NCBI RefSeq assembly: GCF_000003815.2
Contig: NC_049996.1
Location: forward strand, 9,186,359 to 9,250,358
DNA from: Branchiostoma floridae
Taxonomy: Eukaryota > Chordata > Leptocardii > Amphioxiformes > Branchiostomatidae
Length of the DNA: 64,000 nt
Direction of reading: 5' to 3'
Part shown: positions 1-25,199 of the stretch, piece by piece
Layout: every line of letters begins with the position of its first letter
How positions within the stretch are numbered: position 1 is the stretch's first letter
Made by a program: the position numbers and the translations under genes
The notes under the pieces: generated by a model
The model's input: the letters and a program-made list of their open reading frames with translations, nothing else
Database searches by the model: none
Told to the model about the DNA's origin: nothing

Positions 1-387
1 AGGCCTCTAGATTTGTATGTGACCCCTTTAGGGTACTTTTTATAAAAATTCACAGTATTTTTAAGAAAAGCTACCTTCGAAAAAACAAGATGTTTATGCC
101 ATCTTCTTAAAACAGTGCACCTCCAAATTAAATGTTTTAGCAGGACTTAAATAACAAGACTTTTGAAGGCCTCTAGATTTGTATGTAACCCCTTTAGGGT
201 ACTTTTTATAAAAATTCACAGTATTTTTAAGAAAAGCTACCTTCGAAAAAACAAGATGTTCATGCCATCTTCTTAAATCAGTGCACCTCCAAATTAACTG
301 TTTTAGCAGGACATAAATAACAAGACTTTTGAAGGCTTCTAGATTTATATGTAACCCCCTTTAAGGTACTTTTTATTAATTTCCCTT
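1..387. repeat. 166-bp tandem repeat, cut by window start
   Basis: Copies begin at 1, 167 and 333, exactly 166 bp apart. Each starts AGGCCTCTAGATTTGTATGT (third copy AGGCTTCTAG). Copies 1 and 2 are nearly identical over the full unit; the third fades out near 387. The array probably extends upstream of the window. No coding frame is conserved. Confidence 0.9.
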
Positions 388-1124
388 TATATAGTCATAC
401 CTGGAACTATAGATTGAAGTTTAATTACCTAACGAGTGGGTGGATAGACGCAGGTTTTGCTCTGACAGTATGAGAAATGTCAATGACCGTTACTATAGGT
501 GTCATGTTGCACTACATATACTGATAGACTTGACCAAACATGGAGATACAAATTACTGTAGGGCTCTTAACTCAAGACCAGATGCTCCAAAGATTCACTC
601 AAGAAGTCGTCTTTTGGGAAATATATCTGGAAGGTAATTTTTGCAGTGAGGGTCCCAGCAGGGAGTGTTTGTCATTTGAACTGGTGCATGCCACACATGC
701 CCTATGGGGGTCAGTACCCTACATAGAGGTTAGCCACCTTATGCATGTGGGAGTGGTGTATATTAGCTAAGGGTGTCACAGCTACCATAAGTGGATTTTT
801 GCTGTGATTTAGCAAAGGGTATCAAACACCACTGAAAGTGGGGTTTTGCTCTATCTTTATCAACTGGTGCTCTGGAAAATAGCAATATAATGACCTTACC
901 ATTTCCTTGGTGCACAGATAATTAGAGCTATATGTACAATATGCATGATGCTGGTGCTAGCAGCGCCAGAATGAAAAGAGGTCTACAGTAAACAATACGA
1001 CACTCATAGACAGAAGAAATGTCCAGACTATGCATTTTGTACAAAATGACTTTTTGATATACCTCCGGTACATGTATTTAACACTAGTTCAGAAAAGAAT
1101 AAGAAAGAGTCATGCCTTCAAGTA
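388..1124. other. Non-coding stretch, nothing recognised
   Basis: AT-rich DNA with only short open frames (76 codons or fewer) that lack splice context or a recognisable motif. I see no RNA gene or repeat unit here beyond the fading 166-bp repeat on its left. Confidence 0.5.
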
Positions 1125-2190
1125 CAGTCAAACTTGTCTAAGATGACCACCCTGGGGACCAGTGTAAAGTGGTCTTTTTAGACAAGTGGTCTTTTTAAGC
1201 AAAGGAAGTAAAAACGACAAGATAGGACAGACACAATGATTTCCGTCAAAAGTCTTTTATTACTCCTCATATCTGCACAATTGTACATGATAAACAACAC
1301 AGTATCACAGTTCCTGTATTATTTACATCCCAGGTGAACTACAGTTTACATACAATGTACATTGTACAAAATGTACTTGGATAACATTCATCACTTATAT
1401 CAAAGGTAAACCATGTCTACTGTGCAGTACATCACTTCCTCTTGAAAAACTGCTCAATGGTAGTTTGTTTTCCAGCCAATCTTCTCTGATTCCAAACGGT
1501 GCTTAACATGTCGTCTGCCTGGTCAAAAACATTCAGCAGCTCTCCTAGCCCTTCTTCAGCACACAGAATCTTGATGTCCTTCATAAGACTGACTAAAGAG
1601 TTCAGGTTAGGAACCTTACTAGGACTAGCTTCAACCTCATTTTCCTCATCAGACTCTTCCTGGTCACCTGTCTCCTGTAGTTCCTCCAGCAGCACAGTTG
1701 CATCCTTGTCCCAGTCCCTGGCTTCGGTCTCGCAGGTCGCCAGGTCCTGGTCGATCTCTGCGAGGTCTGCAAAGTTGCACCCAAACAAGTCCTGTGCGAG
1801 CTGCTCCATCCCAGCATCCCCAGACGGCTCTGTGCTGGCTGACTCAGTCTCGGTGTCTGCTACAAAAATTACAAAAGAGACAAAAATAAGAAAAACATTT
1901 GTAACAATCTCAATCTGAATTAACAACATTGCATGCGTGTCATCAAGAATTAAATGATACCATTTAAAAAAGATCAACAACATTCAACGACCTTATTTGA
2001 TGGTTAAATTAGAAAGAAAAGGTGAGGTGTGAAAAGTTACCTGGAGTTTCATTGAAGCCAGCTTTCCGGAAACACTTCTGGATGGTCTCCGGGGATGTCT
2101 CTCGCCACGCTGCTCCCACAAACTGGATGGCCTGTAGGACGGTCAGACGTTTGGCGGCCTGCGTACCTGTCGCCTCCTTGTCATTCTCCA
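1125..2190 (-). mobile_element. pogo/Tigger-like DNA transposon relic, 3' part
   Basis: The left edge reads TA then CAGTCAAACTTGTCTAAGA at 1125, which looks like a pogo/Tigger terminal repeat next to a TA target site. An internal copy of the GTGGTC / AGACAAGTGGTC motif follows (about 1150-1190). On the minus strand come an AATAAA signal (1256-1261) and the 3' end of a transposase frame (1432-2190). I could not find a matching inverted terminal repeat or the DDE/HTH part further right, so the copy looks 5'-truncated near 2190. The superfamily call rests on the TA/CAGT end plus the transposase C-terminus. Confidence 0.65.
1432..2190 (-). pseudogene. C-terminal fragment of Tigger/TIGD-like transposase
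   Basis: Two exon-like blocks on the minus strand: about 2190-2041 and 1859-1432, joined by a GT-AG intron of about 180 bp (donor 2040-2039, acceptor 1861-1860) that keeps the frame. The first block reads TVLQAIQFVGAAWRETSPET followed by a CFRKAGF motif, the hallmark C-terminal helix region of Tigger/pogo (TIGD) transposases. The second is acidic and ends KQTTIEQFFKRK, like TIGD C-termini. In the frame of the first block a TGA lies just upstream (about 2195), and no CENP-B HTH or DDE core is visible, so this is read as a broken copy. A domesticated TIGD gene with further exons elsewhere is less likely but possible. Confidence 0.65.
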
Positions 2191-2194
2191 GTCA

Positions 2195-3560
2195 TGTACC
2201 AGTGTTATCGACACAGTGTTCAGTTTGTTGTTTTTTCCTACATATTGAACTACCTGTAGGACAGAGTGAAACTCATTGCCAACATGTACAGTAGGGGCAT
2301 CACTCTCTCTTGAGCAAGTTTAGATGTACATAGGTTAGGTGTGACCTGGTCATTAAATTGCTGCCATGCCGTGTGCCTGAGAAGCTGATGTGATATGCTG
2401 GAGGGCGGTTATATTGGCTATATAGATCGAGGCACAGAATCTGATACAAAATGTACAATTAGGGCTCTTTTCTGGGCTGTGTCCAATTTTCTGTATGTAT
2501 TTTCCAACCGGTCAGTAACCTTTTTACAGTTTACCTCAGGATATATATTATGCAACCACATGTAGGACGAGTTCACTGACTTTACTTCTGCGAAAAGATT
2601 TCCTGTCTTCTCGGAAAATGTCTTATAAACAGCTTCCCTTGATGTTCCTGAGGGACAGGACGTGCTGGGGAAACTCAAGATAAAGGCTTAGGGTAATGAA
2701 GACAGCCTTGGGCTCTTGGACCATTGTTTGTGTAAATGAGACAGATGTACAGCAGAAGTGACAGGTTTTAATGAGGCAGAAAAATAGCCTGTCAGAGCAA
2801 TTAGTATCAGTAGGGTCATGAAACTTCCTGTGTAGTTCCAGGTCTCAGTAGACTCCATTACACAACATTGTGTAACTAAAGACACTTTTTGCATCTCTGT
2901 TTTGAAATGTGGCTTTTAAGGGTTATTGTTAGAGTACATGTATTTACTAAGAACATAAAGCAATATAACGTAGATTTCTTATTACCCCCAAGATGTACAA
3001 ACATGTATGTCATAGGGGTTATTTTTTCACTAGTGTTTGTGTGTCTGTCTGTCTGTCTGTTTAATAGATCGTGTGTTGGTAGGGTGTGACGAAAGCTGGA
3101 AATGATTAGATTGGGGGGGGGGGGGATCCTAGCGGGTTGCTTTAGTACTACAGGAAACCGTCCAGGTTTGATATCGTGTTAATAAGTACAATTGATATGA
3201 GCAAATTCAATCTGACCATCATGATCTGAAAATCAGGCCTGTCTTTTGCTTAATATGTATTAATTGACAACACAAAAGGCTTCACAATCACACAGGTGTT
3301 CTTGTTTCTCAATATGAATCGATGTAAAGTCTTGAAAAGTTGCAGGCGAGAGAGAGAACTGCTTTATTTATTAAACGCACACAAAGTCATGTACAAGATC
3401 GTAGTCCTAAGACTAAATTGCCTCGTACTAAGTACACAAGAGATTATAATGGAAGGCCCTGCCTAAGTACGTTAATCAAATTATAAGATCATCAACTGCA
3501 TACATGACTGACAATATTTCTGAACAGGAGCGTATCTCGAGTGCGAGAGGCAGCTCAGAG
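2195..3560. other. Intergenic, no gene recognised
   Basis: Contains short open frames only (up to 86 codons on the minus strand, 2418-2678, not recognised), a CTGT microsatellite near 3045-3063 and a G-run at 3113-3124. No spectrin, Sec14 or first RhoGEF exon of the downstream TRIO/KALRN gene is seen here. Confidence 0.5.
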
Positions 3561-3563
3561 AAC

Positions 3564-18776
<15,213 letters not shown>

Positions 18777-19046
18777 GTTTTACCGGGCTTGCGCTGTCAC
18801 TATCAACAAGTCAACCATACCAAATCTGCAGTTACAAGAGGGAGAATTACTATATACTCACCCACATCATGAATAGGAGCATCCACGAAAGCATCTGCAT
18901 TGTAGTGAGGTGGACCCGACCACTAGTATAACAGGGGAGTTATGTTTGGATGTACATAAAAGAGAGTGTACATATATATACAATGTAGCTGTTGTTGAAT
19001 TGTTACACCTGGTATGCTGTTGTGTGGTGCTGAATACTTATTGTAC

Positions 19047-19052
19047 AATAAA
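19047..19052 (+). terminator. Poly(A) signal of the TRIO/KALRN gene
   Basis: AATAAA lies 271 bp after the stop codon and is the first canonical signal downstream. Later candidates exist (an AATAAA near 20122), so a longer 3' UTR is possible. Confidence 0.5.
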
Positions 19053-19069
19053 TGATAACACAGTCTATG

Positions 19070-22000
19070 GAGGAATGTAGTTAAAATGTTGTTAATGAAC
19101 TTGTTGGCTTTCCTTCTGTGCAACAATGTTTACCAGGAATGACTTTCTACCAGTCCTCAATGATTTGTCATCATACATGTCTACCTAACAGATATAAAGG
19201 AGTGCTGTTTTTTTTGTTTTGTCATGTTGTTCTTTGTTTTCAACAAGGAAAAACTCGAGTCAGTCACAGAAGGAAAATGATAAACAAATCGTAATTGAGT
19301 CATAATCATAATCATAATCAGACAACCAATGCAAATATAGCTAATTAGCTTAGGGTATCGTTGTCTTTCAATCAAGCAATCCTTTTCTTCAGCAAGCCCT
19401 GAAAATCCTTGAATACTTCTCTACACATAGATTTTTGTGGCTTTGTCATGTTGTTAGTTTGTATAGATAAATATAATAAGATTGTGAGAACTTTTGTCTG
19501 CCTTGATCAACTCTCTAGTGTTATCAAGGTCCAAAAATGTTTGATTTTGTTATAACTTAGAGAGTGGACTGGTGGAAGTCATCCCTGCTGTAGTTCTCTC
19601 CCCTCTACAAGATGCACTAATCATGTGTGCTGAGATCAGATAGAAAGAGACAATTTGTGAGCTGTACTTATTATATACATGTATGAACTTGTACCATCAC
19701 CTTGTTGCATTACACACAAAAGTTGCAAATCACATTGTATTATGATCCCTAAGTGCCATCCTGTCTTGTACAATGTTGGTATCACACAAAAAAATAGATG
19801 TTTTTGGCATTGCCACAGGGGTGAGGCCCGTTTATATCAATTGATGAGTAGCTTTGAAGTAGGTAGGAAGCAATACAATGTCTTTGTGTCCGAAATAAAT
19901 CAATGTTTGCAACATATTTATTGGACAGAAACTTTTTATGCCAATCAAGATTATGATCATGTACACATAGCTAAAAGAAGCTGACACAGTTGGTGTACGT
20001 TAGAAGATAGTGTTACAGGTTTTCCTCGAGGGGCATGAAGTATAAGATTGTCGTCTGCTGTAATTTTTTATTCACATATCGATGGCACTTTGTAGATATT
20101 TAGGAACACAATCATGGTAAAATAAAAGCACCTTTCACTTTGTTGCAGCCTCTGCATGTGGGCATTAAGTAGGCTTTAACTGTCACAAAGTAGAAAGCAG
20201 ACCAACATTTTTTGGCGACGCTCTCAGGCAGCAAGCCATTATTGTAAAATCATGTACTTGCAATGATGAAATATTCCAAGAGTGACAAGTCCATCAAAAA
20301 AAGTCCATGAAAATTACAGATGTGTCCATTCCAAGAAATCAGCACATTGTAGTGTACAAAGATATGGTGTGGAGTGACTCATAGTTATGTATAGTTACTC
20401 CGGAGTTGTGAAACTATTTGAAATGGCAACCGTGTTCCCGTGTGCGCTAAATTTGTCACTTGTGTGGAGCAGCACAAATTTCCACATTTCTAAATGATGA
20501 AAACTCTATTGTTTTCAGCTATTGATAGGAACTGCATTATAGGAAATATGTAAGTCGTATGTTAGCTTTTTGTACATACTGCAATGTCAGGAGATCTCTT
20601 GAAGATCAGTGTTGTGGCATATTAGGTATAGAATTAATAAGTAGTGTGTAGGTATTGTGGATATGTAAATGTAAGTTTTGAATGTCAATATGAAAGCATT
20701 TAACCTGTAAATTTTACTCAAATTTTGTATCTGTTACTCTTGTGTACTATCTGGGAAAAGATGTTTTTAAGTGCAAGTTCATTCATTCAGTCATTCTTGT
20801 TAGGTTAGATAGGACATTGCAATTGTAGGCAAACTTTGGTGCAAACTGGCATATTTACATATTTCCAAGTGATTTATCATAAGTTTGCCATACTATGCAA
20901 TTGTTTGTCGTTAAACCTAAAGCTATACCCAGAAAGGTATTCGCAGTGGAAGAAGTCCTTTTCTTGTTGATTGCAAATGTGTTGCAGATGATAAGGAATT
21001 TCCAAGTTGCCCAGAACGTCCTGTAGTTATTTGATGAGGGTTTCCTCTACTGTGCCACTTTGCTGTCTGACGCTGATGTGTTCTTTTTTAAGGAAAAGGA
21101 CTCAAATATCTCTCTGCATGTATTTGTGATGAGGTAATTTATTAAAAAGTCACTGCCCAAGTATCTGTGCTTTACTGTTTTTCTGAAGAATGGTGTGGAC
21201 AAAGTTCTCTGATTGAGTAGAGATTCACTCATGCATGCGACTTCCCAATTCAATGCCTTTATTTGGATTTCAAATTCATATCATTCGGACAAGCAATTCT
21301 TTATACAAGCATTTCATTAATTCTATTTCACAACGTTTACACAGGAGTCGAATGATACAAGATATACCATACTCTTGCAATTTTTACTCTGGAAAACACG
21401 ATTGGAATGATTCAGAAGGCAACACTAAGTCTCAAAACTTATGCACTATCATATTGCAGCAATTATACTATTCATTCCCTTTAATGTAATAGATTTAAGT
21501 TTCCTTAAGGTTTCAAGCACTAGTATCGTCAAATCAGTCTGCTAAAAACATTATCCACAAGTCTATTAATACATTGTAGCCTAAGGATGGATCTCACAAC
21601 TGTATATCATTGGTGCAGGTCCGTCTCATATCAGTCTATATGATACAATATTGCAGCTTATTGCAACGTCCTTTTGCAGCTGAGCATCCGGAAATTAGAC
21701 ACACAGAGCCATATATACTTACATATTTTCAGCTCTTGGTATAGATAATTGTTACACCTATACCGGAAAACAACAAGAAAGGATATACATTTTTCACAAC
21801 TATGCGTAAATTGGTACCAACAGGAGATGATGGATCTTCCAATATCTGATACTGAGTGTCTATGTATGGCAAATAACACCTTCCGGAAGAATATTGGAGA
21901 TAAAAGTTTCATACCTTATAACGCCCACTAGCAAATTAAAGTTGCATAAGCACCAGACATAACGTTATATACATAGTTAATCATCCGCTCTCAATTGTGA

Positions 22001-22110
22001 CTTACACAAGTAAGACCTTTTACATGATTGCACTATGTTCTGTACAAGCAGTACTGAAACTATTTACAGTGATTTTTAAGGAAAAAATGACCCCTCGTGA
22101 TCTTGTAGAA
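19070..22110. other. Intergenic / possible extended 3' UTR
   Basis: AT-rich DNA without a supportable gene. It holds the second copy of the repeat described at 15535 (19745-19820). All frames are 101 codons or shorter and lack recognisable motifs or splice context. Confidence 0.5.
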
Positions 22111-22113
22111 ACA

Positions 22114-22289
22114 TGACGTCATTGAAAGTGTACGTGTTGGCTAAGAAGAAGGCCTCCTTCACTTCCATCTCTTGTTCTAAATATGTTTTTCTCAGAGCCC
22201 GGCCAATTTGATTCTGTTTAGAGCTTTGACTCAAATGAAAAGAAGGATGGTGCAAACATCCGGGCATCTTTGACCCGCTAATGACGTCA
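22114..22289. promoter_or_regulatory. Pair of palindromic CRE sites
   Basis: TGACGTCA occurs at 22114-22121 and 22282-22289; a third copy at 22876-22883 lies inside the last exon of the minus-strand gene. The 22282 site is followed by CAACATGGCCACC and, 70 bp on, a GTGAGTG donor-like sequence, so a small + strand transcript start is conceivable. CREB/ATF-type binding is inferred from the motif only. Confidence 0.35.
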
Positions 22290-22773
22290 CGTTTCAACAT
22301 GGCCACCTGTTAGAGCGAATGGGTCCGTTTTCCTGAGGAAGGCTGAACCATTGGAAAGTCGGTGAGTGTTGGAGAGAAATTTTACCTTACCTAAGTGCTA
22401 CCTTACAGCATAGACCAGTCTACTGTCCAGGTGTTTTTTTTTTGTCTTTACTCCATACGACGTAACGTTACCTATCCTCTGATGGGTAGAAAGGAGGAAG
22501 AACATCATTCCAAAGGACCGACCCTGACTATCCACCACTATTCAACCAACTATTCAATCAATTCAACCAATGTCAGCATGGCAATTTATGGCTCGACCAA
22601 TGTGAAAGTGGCTGCTTGTTCTTCCGAATATTTGCATTTTTATGTTGCACTTAAGCATTTCTACGTTTTGACCAAAGTTGACGGAACTAAGCGTTAGAGG
22701 CTATTTGAAGGAGTTTTCAGTATCTACCTAAAGCCTGGTGTATGGGGTTTTGGAGTAGCATGGATGTTCTCTA

Positions 22774-25054
22774 TCATTGCTGTCTGCAGTGCGGGTTCAT
22801 GTGACGTCGTCGCTCCATGTTGACCAGCCGGATGACCTGGTGCAGGACCCGGATGTACTTTAGGATCTTCTCGTCTGACGTCAGACGTGCCGGAGATGTC
22901 TGAGGAAAAGAAGTTGTAAAATCCATGAATCTCTTTTCCTAAATATTTCATTAACTTCAGTTAGAGTGGATACGCAGAACAGCAACCTTTTTGACACAAT
23001 CAAAACAATATTTCCAACTCTTCACCAGTTAGTAGACCTCCAAAACAAAAATCACGTAATCCACCCATCAAACTAATCATTAAAGACGTGGGACTTTTCA
23101 TCAGCAACTGCCTCCAAAGAAGAAGTCAAACCTCCCAGTAAAGAATGTAGAATCATGCATATAGATGGCTGTATAGAATAGACACTTGTAACTTTTTACT
23201 CTCTGTACCCTTGCAATTAGCCTACGGGCATGGATTTAATCAGATAATAAATCGGAATTAATTATTTCATGTTTTAAGAAATGGAAAGACCCGGTCCTCA
23301 CCTCTAACCTGACTTCTCTGAGGCGGCCTAGGATCCCAGTGGTGACGTCTAAACAGTGGCAGTTCTCTTCCGCGCGGTTTCTGTACAGCCGAATCTGTCA
23401 AAACAAGAAGAAGAAACATCAGTCACAGCGTCGAGTTAAGTGTATATAAGAGGCAGACTTACAAACCATTCTTGCGGTTTCTGTACAGGAGAATCTGCCA
23501 AAACAACAACAAGAAAACGTCAGCTATAGCGTCAAGGTAAATATGTATCAAGGAACGGGATTTTACAAATTAAACATACGTTACCACCGTACTTTTTTCA
23601 TAAAAAGAAGAAGAAAAAAGTAAATCTCTAGGCACTGCATCATTTTTTCTTGCATGAGGTCAGTTTCACGGTACATTACTCGTCAATTTCATTTCCACTC
23701 ATGAAGGATGCTGAGTTGAATTGGAAACGTTTGTAATTATAAAACATTTGTCCATTGGTTTACTAGTAGATTTGATTGAAACACAAGTGTTATAGTTGCT
23801 TTTTGGATGTGCAACCTAACGTTAAAAACGCTGCGCTCACTTTGGCCGGCGTTGAAATCAGAACAATGTTGCTTTCTTTACAAGGTATATAAGTGTAAAT
23901 CCTGCTATGGGAATCACATTTTGTGGTCTTAAATAGGATCATACCTTGAACTGTTATTTAAAAGAAAAGTAACTGACTAGAACGTACCGTGTTGTTCATG
24001 GTCGTGAGAAGCTCGTCCATGGCGGCCAACATCCGGGTTCTGTTTCGCGCGACGTCGACCGGTAGAAGGGCGGGGTTCTCGTTCAGCTCCTCCGTCATCA
24101 GGCCGACTGAGATGGTGTACAGCAGGTTGATGCGTTCCAGGGGCTGCCCAGGAAAACAAACGGCAAATACGTTATTTCACCGTTTACTTCAAAGTCTTCA
24201 GAAGCTCTGCTTCGAAAGCATTTTGGAACTCAAAAATTGTTTCCAAAATAAGCAACGAATTCGAACTACTAAGGTCTACTATTCATTCATATTTCGACCT
24301 GCAAATGAAAAATGGTCAAAACGTTGCCCGGTGTTAATAGTACGTGCACAAATAGAAATGCTGTCAAAACGTTTAATATATTTATCTCAAATAAAAATCC
24401 ACTGAAACATATTGAGCTCTACACAAAGGGAAAACATAGATTTTGTTCCATTCTCATTCATTCATTTGTTTTATCAACTTGAGCTTTTGACGTACAGGCA
24501 GGGAGACCAAAGTTATCTTTGTACCACCGCAGCACTTTCTATCAACGTTTCATGGAGTCCTGCTTTTTGATTTTATCCTGTGCGAAATTATTCAATACAA
24601 AAAAATGTCTCACCGTTAACGTAGGATCCCCCAACTCTTCTCTGATTGCGACGACTTCGACATTCAACAAATCCCAGTCCACCACGTCTGCGGGAAATCT
24701 CAGTTGCTGAAAAACATAATTTAAAATATCAAAACTGGAATAAAATTCTTAGTTATACAAGCGTCTTTATGATTTACGAATATAGTAGAAATTCCACTAG
24801 ATCAATTGTTGAGTTCTTACCGCGTATCCCTCCAGTCTTTGTGTGGCCAGCTGAGTCTGAGTTTCCAGGGCAGAGTCGTAGGAACAGTAGAGAATTCTGT
24901 CTGCTCGGTGTTCGTGTCCGCTCGCGATGTGCCGCCGAATTCTCCCGACGATCAGACCTCCGTCCACCATCACCGACGGGCCCAGGACCACCAACAAGGC
25001 TAGCGCTACTTGGAGAACGACGCTCTTTGTCTCGCTAGTCGTCTGGAACACCAT
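22774..25054 (-). CDS. Secreted helix-rich protein, candidate IL-6/CNTF-type cytokine
   Basis: Five exons, every intron in phase 0: 25054-24821, 24706-24614, 24143-23988, 23394-23302, 22899-22774 (TGA). They encode 233 residues. A hydrophobic stretch (12-36, SVVLQVALALLVVLG) is a likely signal peptide or anchor. Amphipathic helices are predicted at about 54-78, 110-131, 140-170 and 199-225, with a long A-B loop (79-109), short B-C loop and long C-D loop: the up-up-down-down layout of long-chain class I cytokines. Helix B (LTPLERINLLYTISVGLMTE) and helix D (SDEKILKYIRVLHQVIRLV) resemble CNTF/CLCF1 in pattern. N-glycosylation sites: N143 (NRT), N159 (NNT). Cysteines: 57, 173, 175, 230. The family call is inference; another helical secreted protein is possible. 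The gene structure itself is strong. Confidence 0.75.
23374..23543 (-). repeat. 100-bp-offset duplication of exon 4 acceptor region
   Basis: The acceptor and first ~20 bases of exon 23394-23302 (plus-strand words GCGGTTTCTGTACAG and GAATCTG) recur exactly 100 bp upstream in the gene (acceptor at 23495-23496), together with the adjacent AAAACAA-rich intron and CAGCGTC words. The duplicate reads ILLYRNRKNGL then stop, so it is a decoy exon start. The arrangement parallels the PH-exon decoys at 6525-6792. Confidence 0.75.
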
Positions 25055-25157
25055 TTTCGTTTCGGTTGTCGGAGCTTCTTCGTCGATCGCGAGAAGAATT
25101 TGACTTAGAGAAGTTTGCGTGAAAAAGGAAAGCGTTAGAATTTAAGGGCACCAAAGC

Positions 25158-25195
25158 CTATATTTTAAAGACATCGAAACGGAAGTGACGTGTGT
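25158..25195 (-). promoter_or_regulatory. Possible core promoter of the helix-rich secreted protein
   Basis: Reading the minus strand toward the gene there is CACGTCACTTCCG (CRE half-site plus ETS-type core) followed by TTTAAAATATAGG, a TATA-like box about 105 bp before the ATG. Position and order fit a core promoter; there is no direct evidence of transcription. Confidence 0.35.
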
Positions 25196-25199
25196 GCTG

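Noticed and set aside
1499-1918. Ser-rich + strand frame of 139 codons
   Set aside because: Mirror of the acidic transposase C-terminus on the minus strand.
22076-22306. 76-codon minus-strand frame near the CRE sites
   Set aside because: Starts with GTG or an internal ATG, has no recognised motif and no splice partner.
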